64,000 bases of DNA. Source: Streptomyces luomodiensis. Lineage in GTDB: Bacteria; Actinomycetota; Actinomycetes; Streptomycetales; Streptomycetaceae. The translations under genes were made by a program, and so were the position numbers. Every line of letters starts with the position of its first letter. Within the stretch, counting starts at the first letter, position 1. Location of the stretch: positions 8,866,001-8,930,000 of the forward strand of contig NZ_CP117522.1 in assembly GCF_031679605.1 (NCBI RefSeq), given 5' to 3'. Shown piece after piece: positions 1-8,716 of this stretch. The notes under the pieces were generated by a model. The model searched no databases and was not told where the DNA came from. It was given only the letters and a program-made list of their open reading frames with translations.

Positions 1-867
1 TGGCTCATCGACCGGTTCGGCTCCACGGTCACCTCCGTCTTCGGACACGCGCCCTGCATCACCCACTACGGGGGCAAGAAGGCGGCCATCCTGGTGGCCG
101 GTGTCACCTCGGGCGACCAGTCCTGCACCACCTCCGCGTGGCGCCCCTCCGGCCCGGTGCCCTCGGCCGCCGGTGACGACCACCCGTTCCCGTATCTGCT
201 GCACCGCACCATCCCCACCCTCTACATCGCGGTGCTGGGCGCGATCCTGCTGGTGACGCTGGTGTCGGTCCGGCTGACCGGGGTCCGGCTGCGGCGCACC
301 GCCGCCTATGCGGACATGTTCCTGCTCGGCGCGGCGTTCATGCTGCTGGAAACCAAGAACGTGATCGGGTTCGCCCTCTACTTCGGCACCACCTGGCTGG
401 TCAACGCCATGGTCTTCGCGGGGGTGCTGCTCGCCGTGCTGTGCGCGGTGGAGGTCCGGCGACGGATGCGCCGGGTCAACCAGCTCGTGCTGCAACTGAT
501 GCTGTTCGCCAGCCTCGCCATCGCCTGGCTGATCCCGTCCGACATGGTGCTGGGACTGCCCTTCGCCCCCCGGCTGGCCGCCGCGATCGGGCTGGCCTTC
601 GCCCCCATCTTCTGCGCCAACCTGATCTTCTCCGACCGGCTGGCGAAGGCCGCCGATCCCACGGCGGCCTTCGGGGCCAATCTGCTGGGGTCCCTGTTCG
701 GCGGCACCCTGGAGTATCTGGCCCTGCTCACCGGCTATCAGGCGCTGCTGCTGGTGGTGGCGGTGCTGTACGCGGGTGCCTGTGTCGCCATGCGCTTCAC
801 CCGGCGCGGCCCCGGCGACACCACCAGCCGGGAACCGCTCACCGTGCAGACGGCGCCACGCCCCTGA
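1..867 (+). CDS. Spermidine-synthase-like multi-TM protein, C-terminal part (5' end outside window)
   Basis: The reading frame is open from base 1, so the start lies upstream. The 288 visible residues begin in a soluble stretch, then carry about six hydrophobic segments from roughly residue 70 onward, including one with the motif LLETKNVIGFALYFGTTWLV. That motif is typical of actinobacterial proteins annotated as spermidine synthase or SAM-dependent methyltransferase with an integral membrane part. The tail is short, polar and cytoplasmic in character. The catalytic aminopropyltransferase-like domain cannot be judged because it is split around or lies before the window edge. The gene ends into a strong hairpin shared with the convergent lipoprotein gene. 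The family assignment rests on motif memory and is moderate. Confidence 0.6.
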   Translation, partial: WLIDRFGSTVTSVFGHAPCITHYGGKKAAILVAGVTSGDQSCTTSAWRPSGPVPSAAGDDHPFPYLLHRTIPTLYIAVLGAILLVTLVSVRLTGVRLRRTAAYADMFLLGAAFMLLETKNVIGFALYFGTTWLVNAMVFAGVLLAVLCAVEVRRRMRRVNQLVLQLMLFASLAIAWLIPSDMVLGLPFAPRLAAAIGLAFAPIFCANLIFSDRLAKAADPTAAFGANLLGSLFGGTLEYLALLTGYQALLLVVAVLYAGACVAMRFTRRGPGDTTSREPLTVQTAPRP

Positions 868-882
868 GCGCTCCCTCCCCAG

Positions 883-910
883 CCGCCCCCGGCCCTTGGG
901 CCGGGGGCGG
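883..910. terminator. Bidirectional hairpin terminator
   Basis: A perfect 12-bp inverted repeat (883-894 paired with 899-910) with a four-base CTTG loop lies between two convergent genes ending at 867 and 954. No T-run follows, which is usual for Streptomyces terminators. Confidence 0.75.
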
Positions 911-953
911 GCGCGTAGGTGGCGCCCGTCGGCGCGGTCACTCGAACACGCGG

Positions 954-2027
954 TCACTCGAACATGACGTAATCCGGCCGCGGGCGCAGGGCCAGCACCT
1001 CTTCCGGGGTCATCAGCCGGCTCCCCTCGGTGTCCTCCTCGTAGAAGAGCTTGAAGCCGGTGCGCACCTGCTCGGGCTGGTCCTTGACGAGCTGCCGCCA
1101 GGTGTCCCGCTTCATCCCGGGCGAGCCGATGCCGTCCGCGCTCTTGATGAGCACCACACCCGGCTGCGGGCGCAGCGCGGACTGGTCGCCGACGACGGAG
1201 ACGGCCACCTGGTGGAAGACGAGCGGTTTCTGCGGCAGATCGTGTTCGGCGACGATCCGGGAGAGATAGCGGGCCACATCGGTGATCTCCTGGCCGCTGG
1301 TGTGGCCGTAGGTGGCACCCGGCACCTCGCCCGGACCCATCTCCCACTCGGGGTCCAGGGCTATGCCCACATCCGGATGGACCAGCCATTCGCGCAGCGC
1401 CTTGACCTCGCCGAGGACCGATGCCCGGCCCGGCTGGATGTTCAGCAGCAGCAGGGCGCGATGGCGTTTGGCCGCGTCGTGGAAGCGGCGGATCGTATCG
1501 GGGGAGGTGCGCGAGCGGTAGGTGCCGTCGGGGCCCGCGGTGCCGTTGGCCACGGTCGCCAGCAGCTCCAGCACCGGCTGTGGTGCGCGGTCCGCGGCGT
1601 AGGCGCGGGCGGTCTTCTCGATCTGCCGCACCCGGTCGTCGAGGTCCCCCGTGCCGAGCCGGCCGAGCGCGGCGGCTCCGGGCAGTCCGCAGTAGCCCAC
1701 CAGACGGTAGCGGGACAGCTCCCGGCCACCCCGGGGCAGCTCCGGCCGCGGTTTCGGGGTGGGGGAGGGGGAGTGTGCGGACGGTTCGGCGGACGGGGAG
1801 CGCTCCGCCCCCGTCGAGTCGTGCGGGCCCGCTCCCGAGGCGGAGCGGGCGGTTTCCTCGCCGCAGCCGGCGAGCAGACCGACGCCTGCCGCCGCGGCCA
1901 CCGCGAGCATGCCACGCCGGGTCGGCGGCGGTGTGCCCGGTCCCGCGCCGCCGTCGCCGTGTGGTACGGCCTCCTGCCGTGCCGATGCCTCCTGAGGTGT
2001 CGACGTTCCGGATGTGCTGTGAGCCAC
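954..2027 (-). CDS. Tat-type lipoprotein of unknown function, possibly TIM-barrel-like
   Basis: A 357-residue product. I chose the GTG at 2027 because a GGAGGG Shine-Dalgarno lies just upstream; the open frame runs on to 2264 but that extension lacks a good RBS. The N-terminus is long and polar, then TRRGMLAV is followed by a hydrophobic run and the lipobox LLAGC, with the lipidated Cys near residue 55. This points to Tat export and lipid anchoring on the outer face of the membrane. A Ser/Pro-rich linker follows. The remaining roughly 280 residues alternate hydrophobic strands with acidic motifs such as GIALDPEWEMG, which looks like a glycoside-hydrolase-like barrel, but I do not recognise a named family. 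Monocistronic; substrate unknown. Confidence 0.7.
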   Translation of the reverse strand: MAHSTSGTSTPQEASARQEAVPHGDGGAGPGTPPPTRRGMLAVAAAAGVGLLAGCGEETARSASGAGPHDSTGAERSPSAEPSAHSPSPTPKPRPELPRGGRELSRYRLVGYCGLPGAAALGRLGTGDLDDRVRQIEKTARAYAADRAPQPVLELLATVANGTAGPDGTYRSRTSPDTIRRFHDAAKRHRALLLLNIQPGRASVLGEVKALREWLVHPDVGIALDPEWEMGPGEVPGATYGHTSGQEITDVARYLSRIVAEHDLPQKPLVFHQVAVSVVGDQSALRPQPGVVLIKSADGIGSPGMKRDTWRQLVKDQPEQVRTGFKLFYEEDTEGSRLMTPEEVLALRPRPDYVMFE

Positions 2028-2290
2028 GTTCCCTCCGTCCGCGGTGGCCGGCCCCGGCGGACCGGCCACCGGTCTGTGCTGCGGGCCGATGGGTTGTCCG
2101 TGCCAGGCAGCCTCTCCGGTCTGACGGAGGCGAAACGGAATAGTGTCCACCGGGTGCCGGGAAGGCGTCGCTTTCAGCCCCGGCGGACGACCGGTGGGCG
2201 CGGTGCGGCATCGTCGAACAGGGCCGTCGAAACCGGCGGCCTGTGCCAACCCGCCCTGTAACACACCGCGTTGAACGACGGCATGGCCGG

Positions 2291-3268
2291 TCAGCCGACC
2301 GGTTCGGGCGGGCTCAGCCGGCGGATCGGCTCCCCCTCCAGATAGCCGCGGATGTCCTCGACCACATCCCGGTAGAAGCGCTCGTAGTTGGCCCGGGTCA
2401 CATAGCCGAGATGCGGAGTGGCCAGCAGATTCGGCAGCGTGCGGAACGGGTCGTCCGACGGCAGCGGCTCCCGCTCGAACACATCGACCGCCGCGCCCGC
2501 GATCCAGCCCTCCCGCAGCGCCTGGGCGAGCGCCGCCTGGTCCACGATCGCGGCGCGGGAGGTGTTCACCAACAGCGCCGTGGGACGCATCCGCCTCAGC
2601 TCCCGCGCGCCCAGCAGCCCCCGGGTACGGTCGCCGAGCACCAGATGCACCGAGACGATGTCACTGGTCTCCAGCAACTCCTCCTTGGAGCCGGCCGGCC
2701 GCACCCCCTCCGCCTCGGCGCGCTCGGCCGTCAGGTTCTGGCTCCAGGCGGCCACCTCCATGCCGAAGGCCCGGCCGACCCGCGCCACCTGGGCGCCGAT
2801 CCGGCCCAGTCCCAGCAGCCCCAGCCGGCGGCCGTGCAGATCGGTGCCGACCGTGCTCTGCCACGGCCCGCCGTCGCGCAGCGCCGTGCTCTCCGGCACC
2901 ACATGGCGGGCGAGCCCCAGGATCAGCGCCCAGGTGAGCTCGGTGGTCGGCTCCGAACCACCGCTCGTGCCGCAGACGGTGACACCGTGGCGGGCGGCGG
3001 CCCGCAGATCGACCGACGCGTTGCGCATCCCCGTGGTGACCAGCAGCCTCAGCCGTGGCAACCGGTCGAACAGCGTTGCGGGGAAGGGGGTGCGCTCCCG
3101 CATGATGACCACGATCTCGCAGTCCCCGATGGCCTCGGCCACCGCGTCCTCACCGGTGATGTGGTCATGCACCGGCACCACGTCCACCGCGTCCAGCACA
3201 CTCGACCAGTCGGCGCTCGACAGCGCCACGTCCTGGTAGTCGTCGAGCACGGCGCAGCGCAACTTCAT
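2291..3268 (-). CDS. D-2-hydroxyacid dehydrogenase family protein
   Basis: A 325-residue NAD(P)-dependent oxidoreductase of the D-isomer-specific 2-hydroxyacid dehydrogenase family, which interconverts 2-oxoacids and D-2-hydroxyacids in the cytosol. The start is the ATG at 3268, preceded by GAGGTAGG. The nucleotide-binding motif GLLGLGRIGAQVA sits in the middle. The expected catalytic Arg (VNTSRAAIVDQ), Glu (VDVFEREPL) and His (ATPHLGYVT) are all present in order. An N-terminal segment with TTGMRNASVD matches the substrate-binding half. No neighbour suggests a substrate. Longer upstream frame to 3493 is rejected because it would enter the promoter region of the divergent gene. Confidence 0.85.
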   Translation of the reverse strand: MKLRCAVLDDYQDVALSSADWSSVLDAVDVVPVHDHITGEDAVAEAIGDCEIVVIMRERTPFPATLFDRLPRLRLLVTTGMRNASVDLRAAARHGVTVCGTSGGSEPTTELTWALILGLARHVVPESTALRDGGPWQSTVGTDLHGRRLGLLGLGRIGAQVARVGRAFGMEVAAWSQNLTAERAEAEGVRPAGSKEELLETSDIVSVHLVLGDRTRGLLGARELRRMRPTALLVNTSRAAIVDQAALAQALREGWIAGAAVDVFEREPLPSDDPFRTLPNLLATPHLGYVTRANYERFYRDVVEDIRGYLEGEPIRRLSPPEPVG

Positions 3269-3530
3269 CGTCCTACCTCTGTTTCCTCGGGCCGGTACGG
3301 TGTTTCTACCACCCGGGGTGGAGCCACCCCGAAACGGGGGCTGACGCGTCGCCACCGCGTTTGCGCCGCCACCCTTCCGGATGACATCGGCTGTGTGGGC
3401 GCGGTGTGACGGGCGTGTTTCTTCGCCGAAAGTTGGCCTCTCATGGGGTGCTCGGACACGTGTCGTTGTTTTGTGCAGTGACACACCGGGCACCGCACAC
3501 TTCTGACAGCAGGCATAATCGCTGTCGCGA

Positions 3531-3546
3531 TGGGCGCAGACGCCCA
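3531..3546 (+). other. 5'-leader hairpin ahead of the H1-like gene
   Basis: A perfect 6-bp stem (TGGGCG with CGCCCA) closed by a CAGA tetraloop ends a few bases before the AAAGGGG ribosome-binding site of the gene at 3565. A CATAAT -10-like hexamer sits at 3514-3519, so the hairpin would be near the transcript 5' end. A role in mRNA stability or translation is inference. Confidence 0.4.
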
Positions 3547-3564
3547 GAAAGGGGACGAACTGAA

Positions 3565-4353
3565 GTGAACGCGTTGAGCGCGGACAGCAGTGTGGGATCG
3601 ACCATCGAGGTGCTGGAGGCCGAACTCCCGCAGCTCCAGAAGCAACAGCAGTCGCTCAAGGGTGATTTGGAGGCCGTCACCAAGCGACTGGAGGCGGTCA
3701 GCACCGCCCTGAGCAGCCTTCAGGCGCTCGCCACCGCCACGGTGCCGGAGCAGGCCGCCGACGGCGCCCCGGTGGCGGTGGCGGAGCCGGTGGCCGAGGC
3801 CACCCCCGCTCCGGCCGAGCCGGCCGCGGAGCCGGCCACCGAGGCCACGGCCACGGAGCCGGAGTCCGCCGAGGACACGGAGTCCACCGGCGACGCCTCC
3901 GCCACCACGCGCAAGGCCGCCATCGGCCGCCAGCGCAGTAGGGGCAAGGCGGCCAAGGCACCGGCCACCGGGCGGGCCACCAAGGCGGCGGCCAAGAAGA
4001 CCGCAGCCAAGAAGACCGCCGCGAAGGCCGCCGCGAAGGCTCCCAAGTCCGCCAAGGCCACGGTGAAGGCCACCAAGGCCACGGCGAAGACCGCCAAGAG
4101 CGCCAAGGCGGCGGAGAAGCCGGCCGAGCCGGCCACCACCTCCGAGCGCTCCACGGGGCTCGCCGACAGCGTGCTCGCCGCGCTGCGCAAGGCCGGCCGT
4201 CCCATGCGGGCCTCCGAGGTCAACGAGGCCCTGGGGCGCGACGAGACCCGCACCAATGTGAACTCGGTGCGCAACACCCTGGAGCGGCTGCGCTCCTCGG
4301 ACCGGGCCCAGCGCTCCGGCCGTGGCCTGTACGAGGCCACGGCCACGAGCTGA
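3565..4353 (+). CDS. Histone-H1-like Lys/Ala-rich protein with C-terminal winged helix
   Basis: A 262-residue protein in three parts. Residues ~8-55 form a probable coiled coil rich in Leu, Gln and Glu (LEAELPQLQKQQQ). Residues ~60-195 are low complexity, first Ala/Glu/Pro-rich and then an AKKTAAK-type tract like that in histone H1 and the tail of mycobacterial/streptomycete HU, which suggests DNA binding or condensation. Residues ~200-262 look like a winged helix-turn-helix (LRKAGRPMRASEVNEALG, then a wing ending GRGLYEA). Start GTG 3565 follows AAAGGGGA. The next gene is convergent, so this is a single transcription unit. Function is inferred as nucleoid-associated or regulatory; no named orthologue is claimed. 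Confidence 0.7.
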   Translation: MNALSADSSVGSTIEVLEAELPQLQKQQQSLKGDLEAVTKRLEAVSTALSSLQALATATVPEQAADGAPVAVAEPVAEATPAPAEPAAEPATEATATEPESAEDTESTGDASATTRKAAIGRQRSRGKAAKAPATGRATKAAAKKTAAKKTAAKAAAKAPKSAKATVKATKATAKTAKSAKAAEKPAEPATTSERSTGLADSVLAALRKAGRPMRASEVNEALGRDETRTNVNSVRNTLERLRSSDRAQRSGRGLYEATATS

Positions 4354-4361
4354 GCGGACCG

Positions 4362-5054
4362 TCAGTTCACCGCCACCGATGTGTAGCGGTGTTCGGGACG
4401 GCCGGTGTCCCCGTACTTGAGGGTGAGGCTGATACGGCCCGCATGCTCGAGGTACTTCAGATAGCGCTGGGCCGTGGAGCGGCTGATACCGGTGCGCTCC
4501 GCCACCTCGTGGGCGGAGAGCGGCTGGTCGGCCTGGTCCAGGACCCGGCGTATGAGGTCGACGGTGGGCGCGGAGTGGCCTTTGGGCAGGGCGGGGCCGG
4601 ATGTGTCGGCGGCTGCGAAGGCGCCGAAGATCCGGTCCACCCGCTCCTGACCGGTCTCGCCACGCCCGCCGACGCCTTCGAGGGTGCGGCGCAGCCCCGC
4701 GTAGCCGTCGAGCTTGGCGCGCAGTCCGGCGAAGCTGAACGGCTTGACCAGGTACTGCAGTGCGCCATGGCGCATGGCGGCCTGGACGGTGGACACATCA
4801 CACGCCGCCGTCACCATGATGACGTCGGCGTGGTGGCCGAGCTGGCGCATCCGCCGCACCAGCGTCAGCCCGGTCTCGTCCGGCAGGTAGTGGTCGAGCA
4901 GGACCAGGTCGACCGGGGTGCGCTCCAGGGTCGCCAGGGCCTGGGCGGCGGTATGGGCACGGGCGGCGACCCGGTAGCCGGGCACCTGGGCCACATACGC
5001 AGCGTTGATCTCGGCGACATGGAAGTCGTCGTCCACGACAAGAACGTCGATCAT
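4362..5054 (-). CDS. CitB/DcuR-family response regulator
   Basis: A 230-residue response regulator. The receiver domain has the acidic pocket DDD at residues 8-10, the phospho-acceptor Asp54 in LLLDHYLP, the conserved Thr in VTAA and Lys in YLVKPF. The C-terminal part carries a helix-turn-helix (HEVAERTGISRSTAQRYLKYL), as in CitB/DpiA/DcuR proteins, not OmpR or NarL. Its ATG overlaps the stop of the upstream kinase gene by four bases, so the two are translationally coupled. The divergent ABC importer at 6979 is the likeliest target, through the paired motifs at 6908-6938. Confidence 0.88.
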   Translation of the reverse strand: MIDVLVVDDDFHVAEINAAYVAQVPGYRVAARAHTAAQALATLERTPVDLVLLDHYLPDETGLTLVRRMRQLGHHADVIMVTAACDVSTVQAAMRHGALQYLVKPFSFAGLRAKLDGYAGLRRTLEGVGGRGETGQERVDRIFGAFAAADTSGPALPKGHSAPTVDLIRRVLDQADQPLSAHEVAERTGISRSTAQRYLKYLEHAGRISLTLKYGDTGRPEHRYTSVAVN

Positions 5055-6739
5055 CGTGACTCTCCTGCTGCGGTGAACTCATGAGTGGGTGTGTCGTCCC
5101 CGGTGAGGGCCTCGGGCAGGACGACGGTGAACACCGCGCCGCCACCCGCCCGCGCGGTGACCCGGGCCATGCCTCCGTACCGCTCGGCCAGCCGCCGCAC
5201 CAGGGCGAGTCCGATCCCCCGGCCACGCGGCGACACCGCGGCGGACCCTTCCGTGGCCTCGGGGCCGGTGTCCGGGAAGCTGGGGAGGGCGGGCCGTTTG
5301 GTGGACCAGCCCTCGGTGAAGATCAGATCGCGCATCCCGGGCGGCACCCCCGGGCCGGTGTCGCTCACCCGCAGCACCGCGGTGGTGCCCTCGGCCCTCA
5401 GCTCGACCTCGATGAACGGGGTGGGGCAGGGGTGCCCGGCCACCGCCTCCAGCGCGTTGTCGATGAGGTTGCCGAGCACGGTCACCAGATCGCGCGGATC
5501 GACCACCCGCCCGGTCAGCCGGGTCGCGGGTGAGATGCGCAGGGCGACCCCGCGCTCGGCCACGATGGCCGACTTGCCGACCAGCAGCGCCGACAGCAGC
5601 GGATCGGGCACCCGTTCGGAGATCTGCTCGGCCGAGGCGCGGCGGGCGTTGGTGAGCTCGGCCACGAACTGCGCCGCCCGCTCGTGGAGTCCGAGCTCCA
5701 GCAGCCCGAGCAGGGTGTGCAGCCGGTTGGCGTGTTCGTGGTCCTGGGCGCGCAGCGCGTCCAGCAGCCCACGGGTGCTGTCCAGCTCCCGGCCCAGCAA
5801 CTCCAGCTCGGTGCGGTCGCGCAGCGTCGCCACCGCCCCGCCGTCCTTGGTCGGCATCCGGTTGGCCACCAGCACCCGGCCGCCGCTGACGGTCAGCAGA
5901 TCCCTCCCCGCGACCCGCCCCGCCAGCACCTCGGTGGTACGGCCGGGCGGCAGCGACTGCTCCAGGGTGCGCCCGGTGGCGTCCGGGCGGACCCCGAGCA
6001 GCCGTCCGGCCTCGTCGTTGATCAGGCGGATCCGGCCCTGCCGGTCCAGCGCCACGACGCCCTCGCGGATGCCGTGCAGCATCGCCTCCCGCTCGTCGAG
6101 CAGCGCCGAGATGTCGGCGAACGCGACACCGTGAGTACGGTGGCGCAGCCGGCGCGAGACCGCGAGCGCGGCCAGTACGCCCACCCCGAGCGCCACCCCC
6201 GCGTACAGCAGCAGCCGGGGCACCGCCGCCAGCAGCTGGTCGCGCACACTTCCGTAGCCGATGCCCACCGACACCGCGCCGACGATCCGCCCGCTGCCGG
6301 TCCGCAGCGGCACTTTGGCGCGGGCCGAACGGCCGAGTGTGCCCACGTCGATCTGGAGGACCTGGTGGCCCGCGAGCGCGGCGCCCGGATCGGTGGAGAC
6401 GTGTTCGCCGATCCGCGCGGTGGTGGTGTGCGACCAGCGCACCCCCCGGGAGTCCAGCACCACGATGTACAGCGCCCCGGTGGCCCGGCGGATCCGCTCC
6501 GCCGCCCGCTGTACCGGACCCGAGGGGGTGGGTTCGGTGGTGGTGAGGTCCCGCGCGATGTCCGGATCGGCCGCGGTGGTCTGGGCGATGGCCAGCGCCT
6601 GGTGCATCGCCTGGTTGTCGATCTCGGAGCTGAGCGGGGCCAGGAACAGCGCGGTGGCCAGCACCATCACCCCGGCGGTGATGGCCAGTTGTGCGGCGAG
6701 CACCTGGCCGGAGACGCGTCGGGGCCATCGGATGCGCAT
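5051..6739 (-). CDS. CitA/DcuS-family sensor histidine kinase
   Basis: A 562-residue membrane kinase. TM1 lies at about residues 9-37 and TM2 at about 174-194, enclosing an extracytoplasmic sensor domain of about 135 residues. A cytoplasmic PAS domain follows (about 210-310). The H-box has the CitA-type sequence DHEHANRLHTLLGLLEL with His334 as the likely phosphorylated residue. Then come an N-box (GNLIDNALEAV), G1 (VSDTGPGVP) and G2 (GRGIGLALVRRL). CitA-family sensors usually detect citrate, C4-dicarboxylates or similar small acids. The ATG at 6739 follows GGGAGCC and the frame to 6919 is not used. Coupled to the response regulator downstream. Confidence 0.88.
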   Translation of the reverse strand: MRIRWPRRVSGQVLAAQLAITAGVMVLATALFLAPLSSEIDNQAMHQALAIAQTTAADPDIARDLTTTEPTPSGPVQRAAERIRRATGALYIVVLDSRGVRWSHTTTARIGEHVSTDPGAALAGHQVLQIDVGTLGRSARAKVPLRTGSGRIVGAVSVGIGYGSVRDQLLAAVPRLLLYAGVALGVGVLAALAVSRRLRHRTHGVAFADISALLDEREAMLHGIREGVVALDRQGRIRLINDEAGRLLGVRPDATGRTLEQSLPPGRTTEVLAGRVAGRDLLTVSGGRVLVANRMPTKDGGAVATLRDRTELELLGRELDSTRGLLDALRAQDHEHANRLHTLLGLLELGLHERAAQFVAELTNARRASAEQISERVPDPLLSALLVGKSAIVAERGVALRISPATRLTGRVVDPRDLVTVLGNLIDNALEAVAGHPCPTPFIEVELRAEGTTAVLRVSDTGPGVPPGMRDLIFTEGWSTKRPALPSFPDTGPEATEGSAAVSPRGRGIGLALVRRLAERYGGMARVTARAGGGAVFTVVLPEALTGDDTPTHEFTAAGESR

Positions 6740-6907
6740 GCTGGGCTCCCTGTCTCCCGTCTGCCGGTCCCTGCCGTCCGGTGCGCGAGCGGTAGTAATT
6801 CCTCCGTTTATGCCGCTGTGAAGGCACCGTAAAGGCGCCGGGGGCGTATGCCCAGCCTCCGTGGCGTATTCGTTGCGCGGCCGCGAGCAAAACGAGCAGA
6901 ACGGGGT

Positions 6908-6938
6908 TTGTGAGCGCAACGGCGGGTTGTGCCCACAA
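6908..6938 (+). promoter_or_regulatory. Two 12-bp dyad motifs upstream of the ABC importer
   Basis: TTGTGAGCGCAA at 6908-6919 and TTGTGCCCACAA at 6927-6938 share the pattern TTGTGNNCRCAA and are 19 bp apart centre to centre. They lie upstream of the -10 box at 6966, where an activator would bind. The divergent response regulator is the natural candidate ligand; this is inference. Confidence 0.45.
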
Positions 6939-6965
6939 GACTGCCGCTGTGGCCCGGGTCACTCC

Positions 6966-6971
6966 TAGCCT
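6966..6971 (+). promoter_or_regulatory. -10 box (TAGCCT) of a probable leaderless transcript
   Basis: TAGCCT ends seven bases before the ATG at 6979, and no Shine-Dalgarno separates them. This spacing is what Streptomyces uses when transcription starts at the initiation codon. No good -35 is visible, which fits activator dependence. Confidence 0.5.
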
Positions 6972-6978
6972 CCCGGCC

Positions 6979-7791
6979 ATGAGCAGCCACCCCAGCCCCG
7001 CCATCGAGCTGCGGGGAACGAGCAAGGCGTTCCGGACTCCGTCCGGGGCCCTCCACACCGCGGTCAGGGATCTCGACCTGACCGTCGGGCACGGTGAGTT
7101 CGTCGCCGTCGTCGGGCCCACCGGTTGCGGAAAGTCCACGACACTGACGCTGGTCAGCGGGTTGGAGGAGCCCACCGAGGGCGAGGTGCTGGTGGCCGGG
7201 GAGCCGGTCCGGGGCATCGCCTCCAACGTCGGCTTCGTCTTCCAGCAGGACGCGGTGTTCCCCTGGCGCAGCGTGCTGTCGAATGTGATGGCCGGCCCCC
7301 GGTTCCGCGGCGTGCCCAAGGCCGAGGCGAAGGAGCGGGCCCGGGAGTGGCTTTCCCGGGTCGGCCTCTCCGCCTTCGCGGACCGCTATCCGCATCAGCT
7401 GTCGGGCGGTCAGCGCAAGCGCGTGGCGCTGGCGTCGACCTTCGTCAACGACCCCGAGATCCTGCTCATGGACGAGCCGTTCTCCGCGCTCGACGTCCAG
7501 ACCCGTGCGCTGATGTCGGACGAACTGCTGGAGCTGTGGGCGGGCACCGGCGCATGCGTCGTCTTCGTCACCCACGACCTGGAGGAGTCCATCGCGCTGG
7601 CCGACAAGGTCGTGGTGATGACGGCGGGACCGGCCACCGTCAAGGAGGTCTTCGAGATCGACCTGCCCCGGCCCCGCAAGGTCGAGTCGGTGCGGCTGGA
7701 GCCCCGGTTCGTGGAGATCTACCGGGAGATCTGGTCCTCGCTCGGCGAAGAGGTCCGCATCACCCGTGAGCGGGGTGCCGTCGATGCCTGA
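6979..7791 (+). CDS. ABC transporter ATP-binding protein (SsuB/TauB type)
   Basis: A 270-residue ATPase of the nitrate/sulfonate/taurine importer class. Walker A is GPTGCGKST, the Q-loop is in FVFQQDAVFPW, the signature is LSGGQRKR, Walker B is ILLMDEPFSALD and the H-loop is VTHD. The C-terminal region is short, as in SsuB/TauB. ATG 6979 is preferred over GTG 6910 because the upstream in-frame stretch contains the -10 box and operator-like motifs. It is the first gene of a three-gene importer operon and would energise the permease encoded next. Substrate unknown. Confidence 0.88.
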   Translation: MSSHPSPAIELRGTSKAFRTPSGALHTAVRDLDLTVGHGEFVAVVGPTGCGKSTTLTLVSGLEEPTEGEVLVAGEPVRGIASNVGFVFQQDAVFPWRSVLSNVMAGPRFRGVPKAEAKERAREWLSRVGLSAFADRYPHQLSGGQRKRVALASTFVNDPEILLMDEPFSALDVQTRALMSDELLELWAGTGACVVFVTHDLEESIALADKVVVMTAGPATVKEVFEIDLPRPRKVESVRLEPRFVEIYREIWSSLGEEVRITRERGAVDA

Positions 7792-8656
7792 GACCGCCGC
7801 CACGGCCGCCCCCGCCCTCGGCAAAATCCCCGGTACGGACCGCTCCAGGGCCCGCGCCCGCGCCGCCCGCAACCGCGCGATCCTCGTCCACAGCACCCGT
7901 GTGCTGGTGTTCCTCGCCGTCATCGGGCTGTGGGAATGGCTGGCCCGCGCCGCCGTGATCGACCCGTTCAACTTCTCGATGCCCTCCAAGATCTGGGCGC
8001 AGCTCAAGGAGTGGGCGCTGCACGGCACCGCACAGGGCTCGCTGTGGGAGCAGATCTGGTACACGCTCTACGAGGCGCTCCTGGGCTGGGGCATCGGTGT
8101 GGTGGCCGGGGTGGTCCTGGGGATCGCGTTCGGCCGGATCGCCTTCCTCGCCGATGTGCTCGGCCCGTACATCAAGGTGCTCAACGCGCTGCCGCGCATC
8201 GTCCTCGCACCCATCTTCCTCATCTGGTTCGGCCTCGGACCGGCCTCGAAGGTCGCCTCGGCCGTCGTCCTGGTGTTCTTCCCCGTCTTCTTCAACGCCT
8301 TCCAGGGCGCACGGGAAGTCGACCGCAACCTGGTGGCCAACTCCCGGATCCTCGGCGCGAGCAACCGCCAGGTGACCCTCCAGGTGGTGATCCCCTCCGC
8401 CACCTCATGGATCTTCACCAGCCTCCATGTCAGCTTCGGCTTCGCCCTGATCGGCGCCATCGTCGGCGAGTACATCGGCGCCACCAAGGGGCTCGGCCTG
8501 CTGGTCTCCTCCTCCCAGGGCACCTTCAACGCCGCCGGGGTCTACGCGGCCATGGTGATCCTCGCCGTGGTGGCCCTGCTCGCCGAGGGGCTGCTGACCT
8601 TCCTGGAGAAACGGCTCTTCCGCTGGAAGCCCGCCCAGCCCGGCTCCGAACGCTGA
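7784..8656 (+). CDS. ABC transporter permease (SsuC/TauC type)
   Basis: A 290-residue inner-membrane permease with about six TM helices and the BPD_transp_1 EAA-like loop (RILGASNRQVTLQVVIPSA). The ATG at 7784 overlaps the end of the ATPase gene (ATGCCTGA), so translation is coupled; GTG 7766 and 7775 are possible alternative starts. The N-terminal ~35 residues are basic and Ala/Arg-rich, probably cytoplasmic. It partners the ATPase before it and the binding protein after it. Confidence 0.87.
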   Translation: MPETAATAAPALGKIPGTDRSRARARAARNRAILVHSTRVLVFLAVIGLWEWLARAAVIDPFNFSMPSKIWAQLKEWALHGTAQGSLWEQIWYTLYEALLGWGIGVVAGVVLGIAFGRIAFLADVLGPYIKVLNALPRIVLAPIFLIWFGLGPASKVASAVVLVFFPVFFNAFQGAREVDRNLVANSRILGASNRQVTLQVVIPSATSWIFTSLHVSFGFALIGAIVGEYIGATKGLGLLVSSSQGTFNAAGVYAAMVILAVVALLAEGLLTFLEKRLFRWKPAQPGSER

Positions 8657-8716
8657 CCCGGCCGTCGGCTCCCCCCGCACCCCCTGCCCCACCCACCGCT
8701 CACAAGGACGTGACCC

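Noticed and set aside
2028..2264. 79-codon N-terminal extension of the lipoprotein gene
   Set aside because: The GTG at 2027 has a good RBS and leads directly to a Tat/lipobox signal; the extension would bury the signal peptide.
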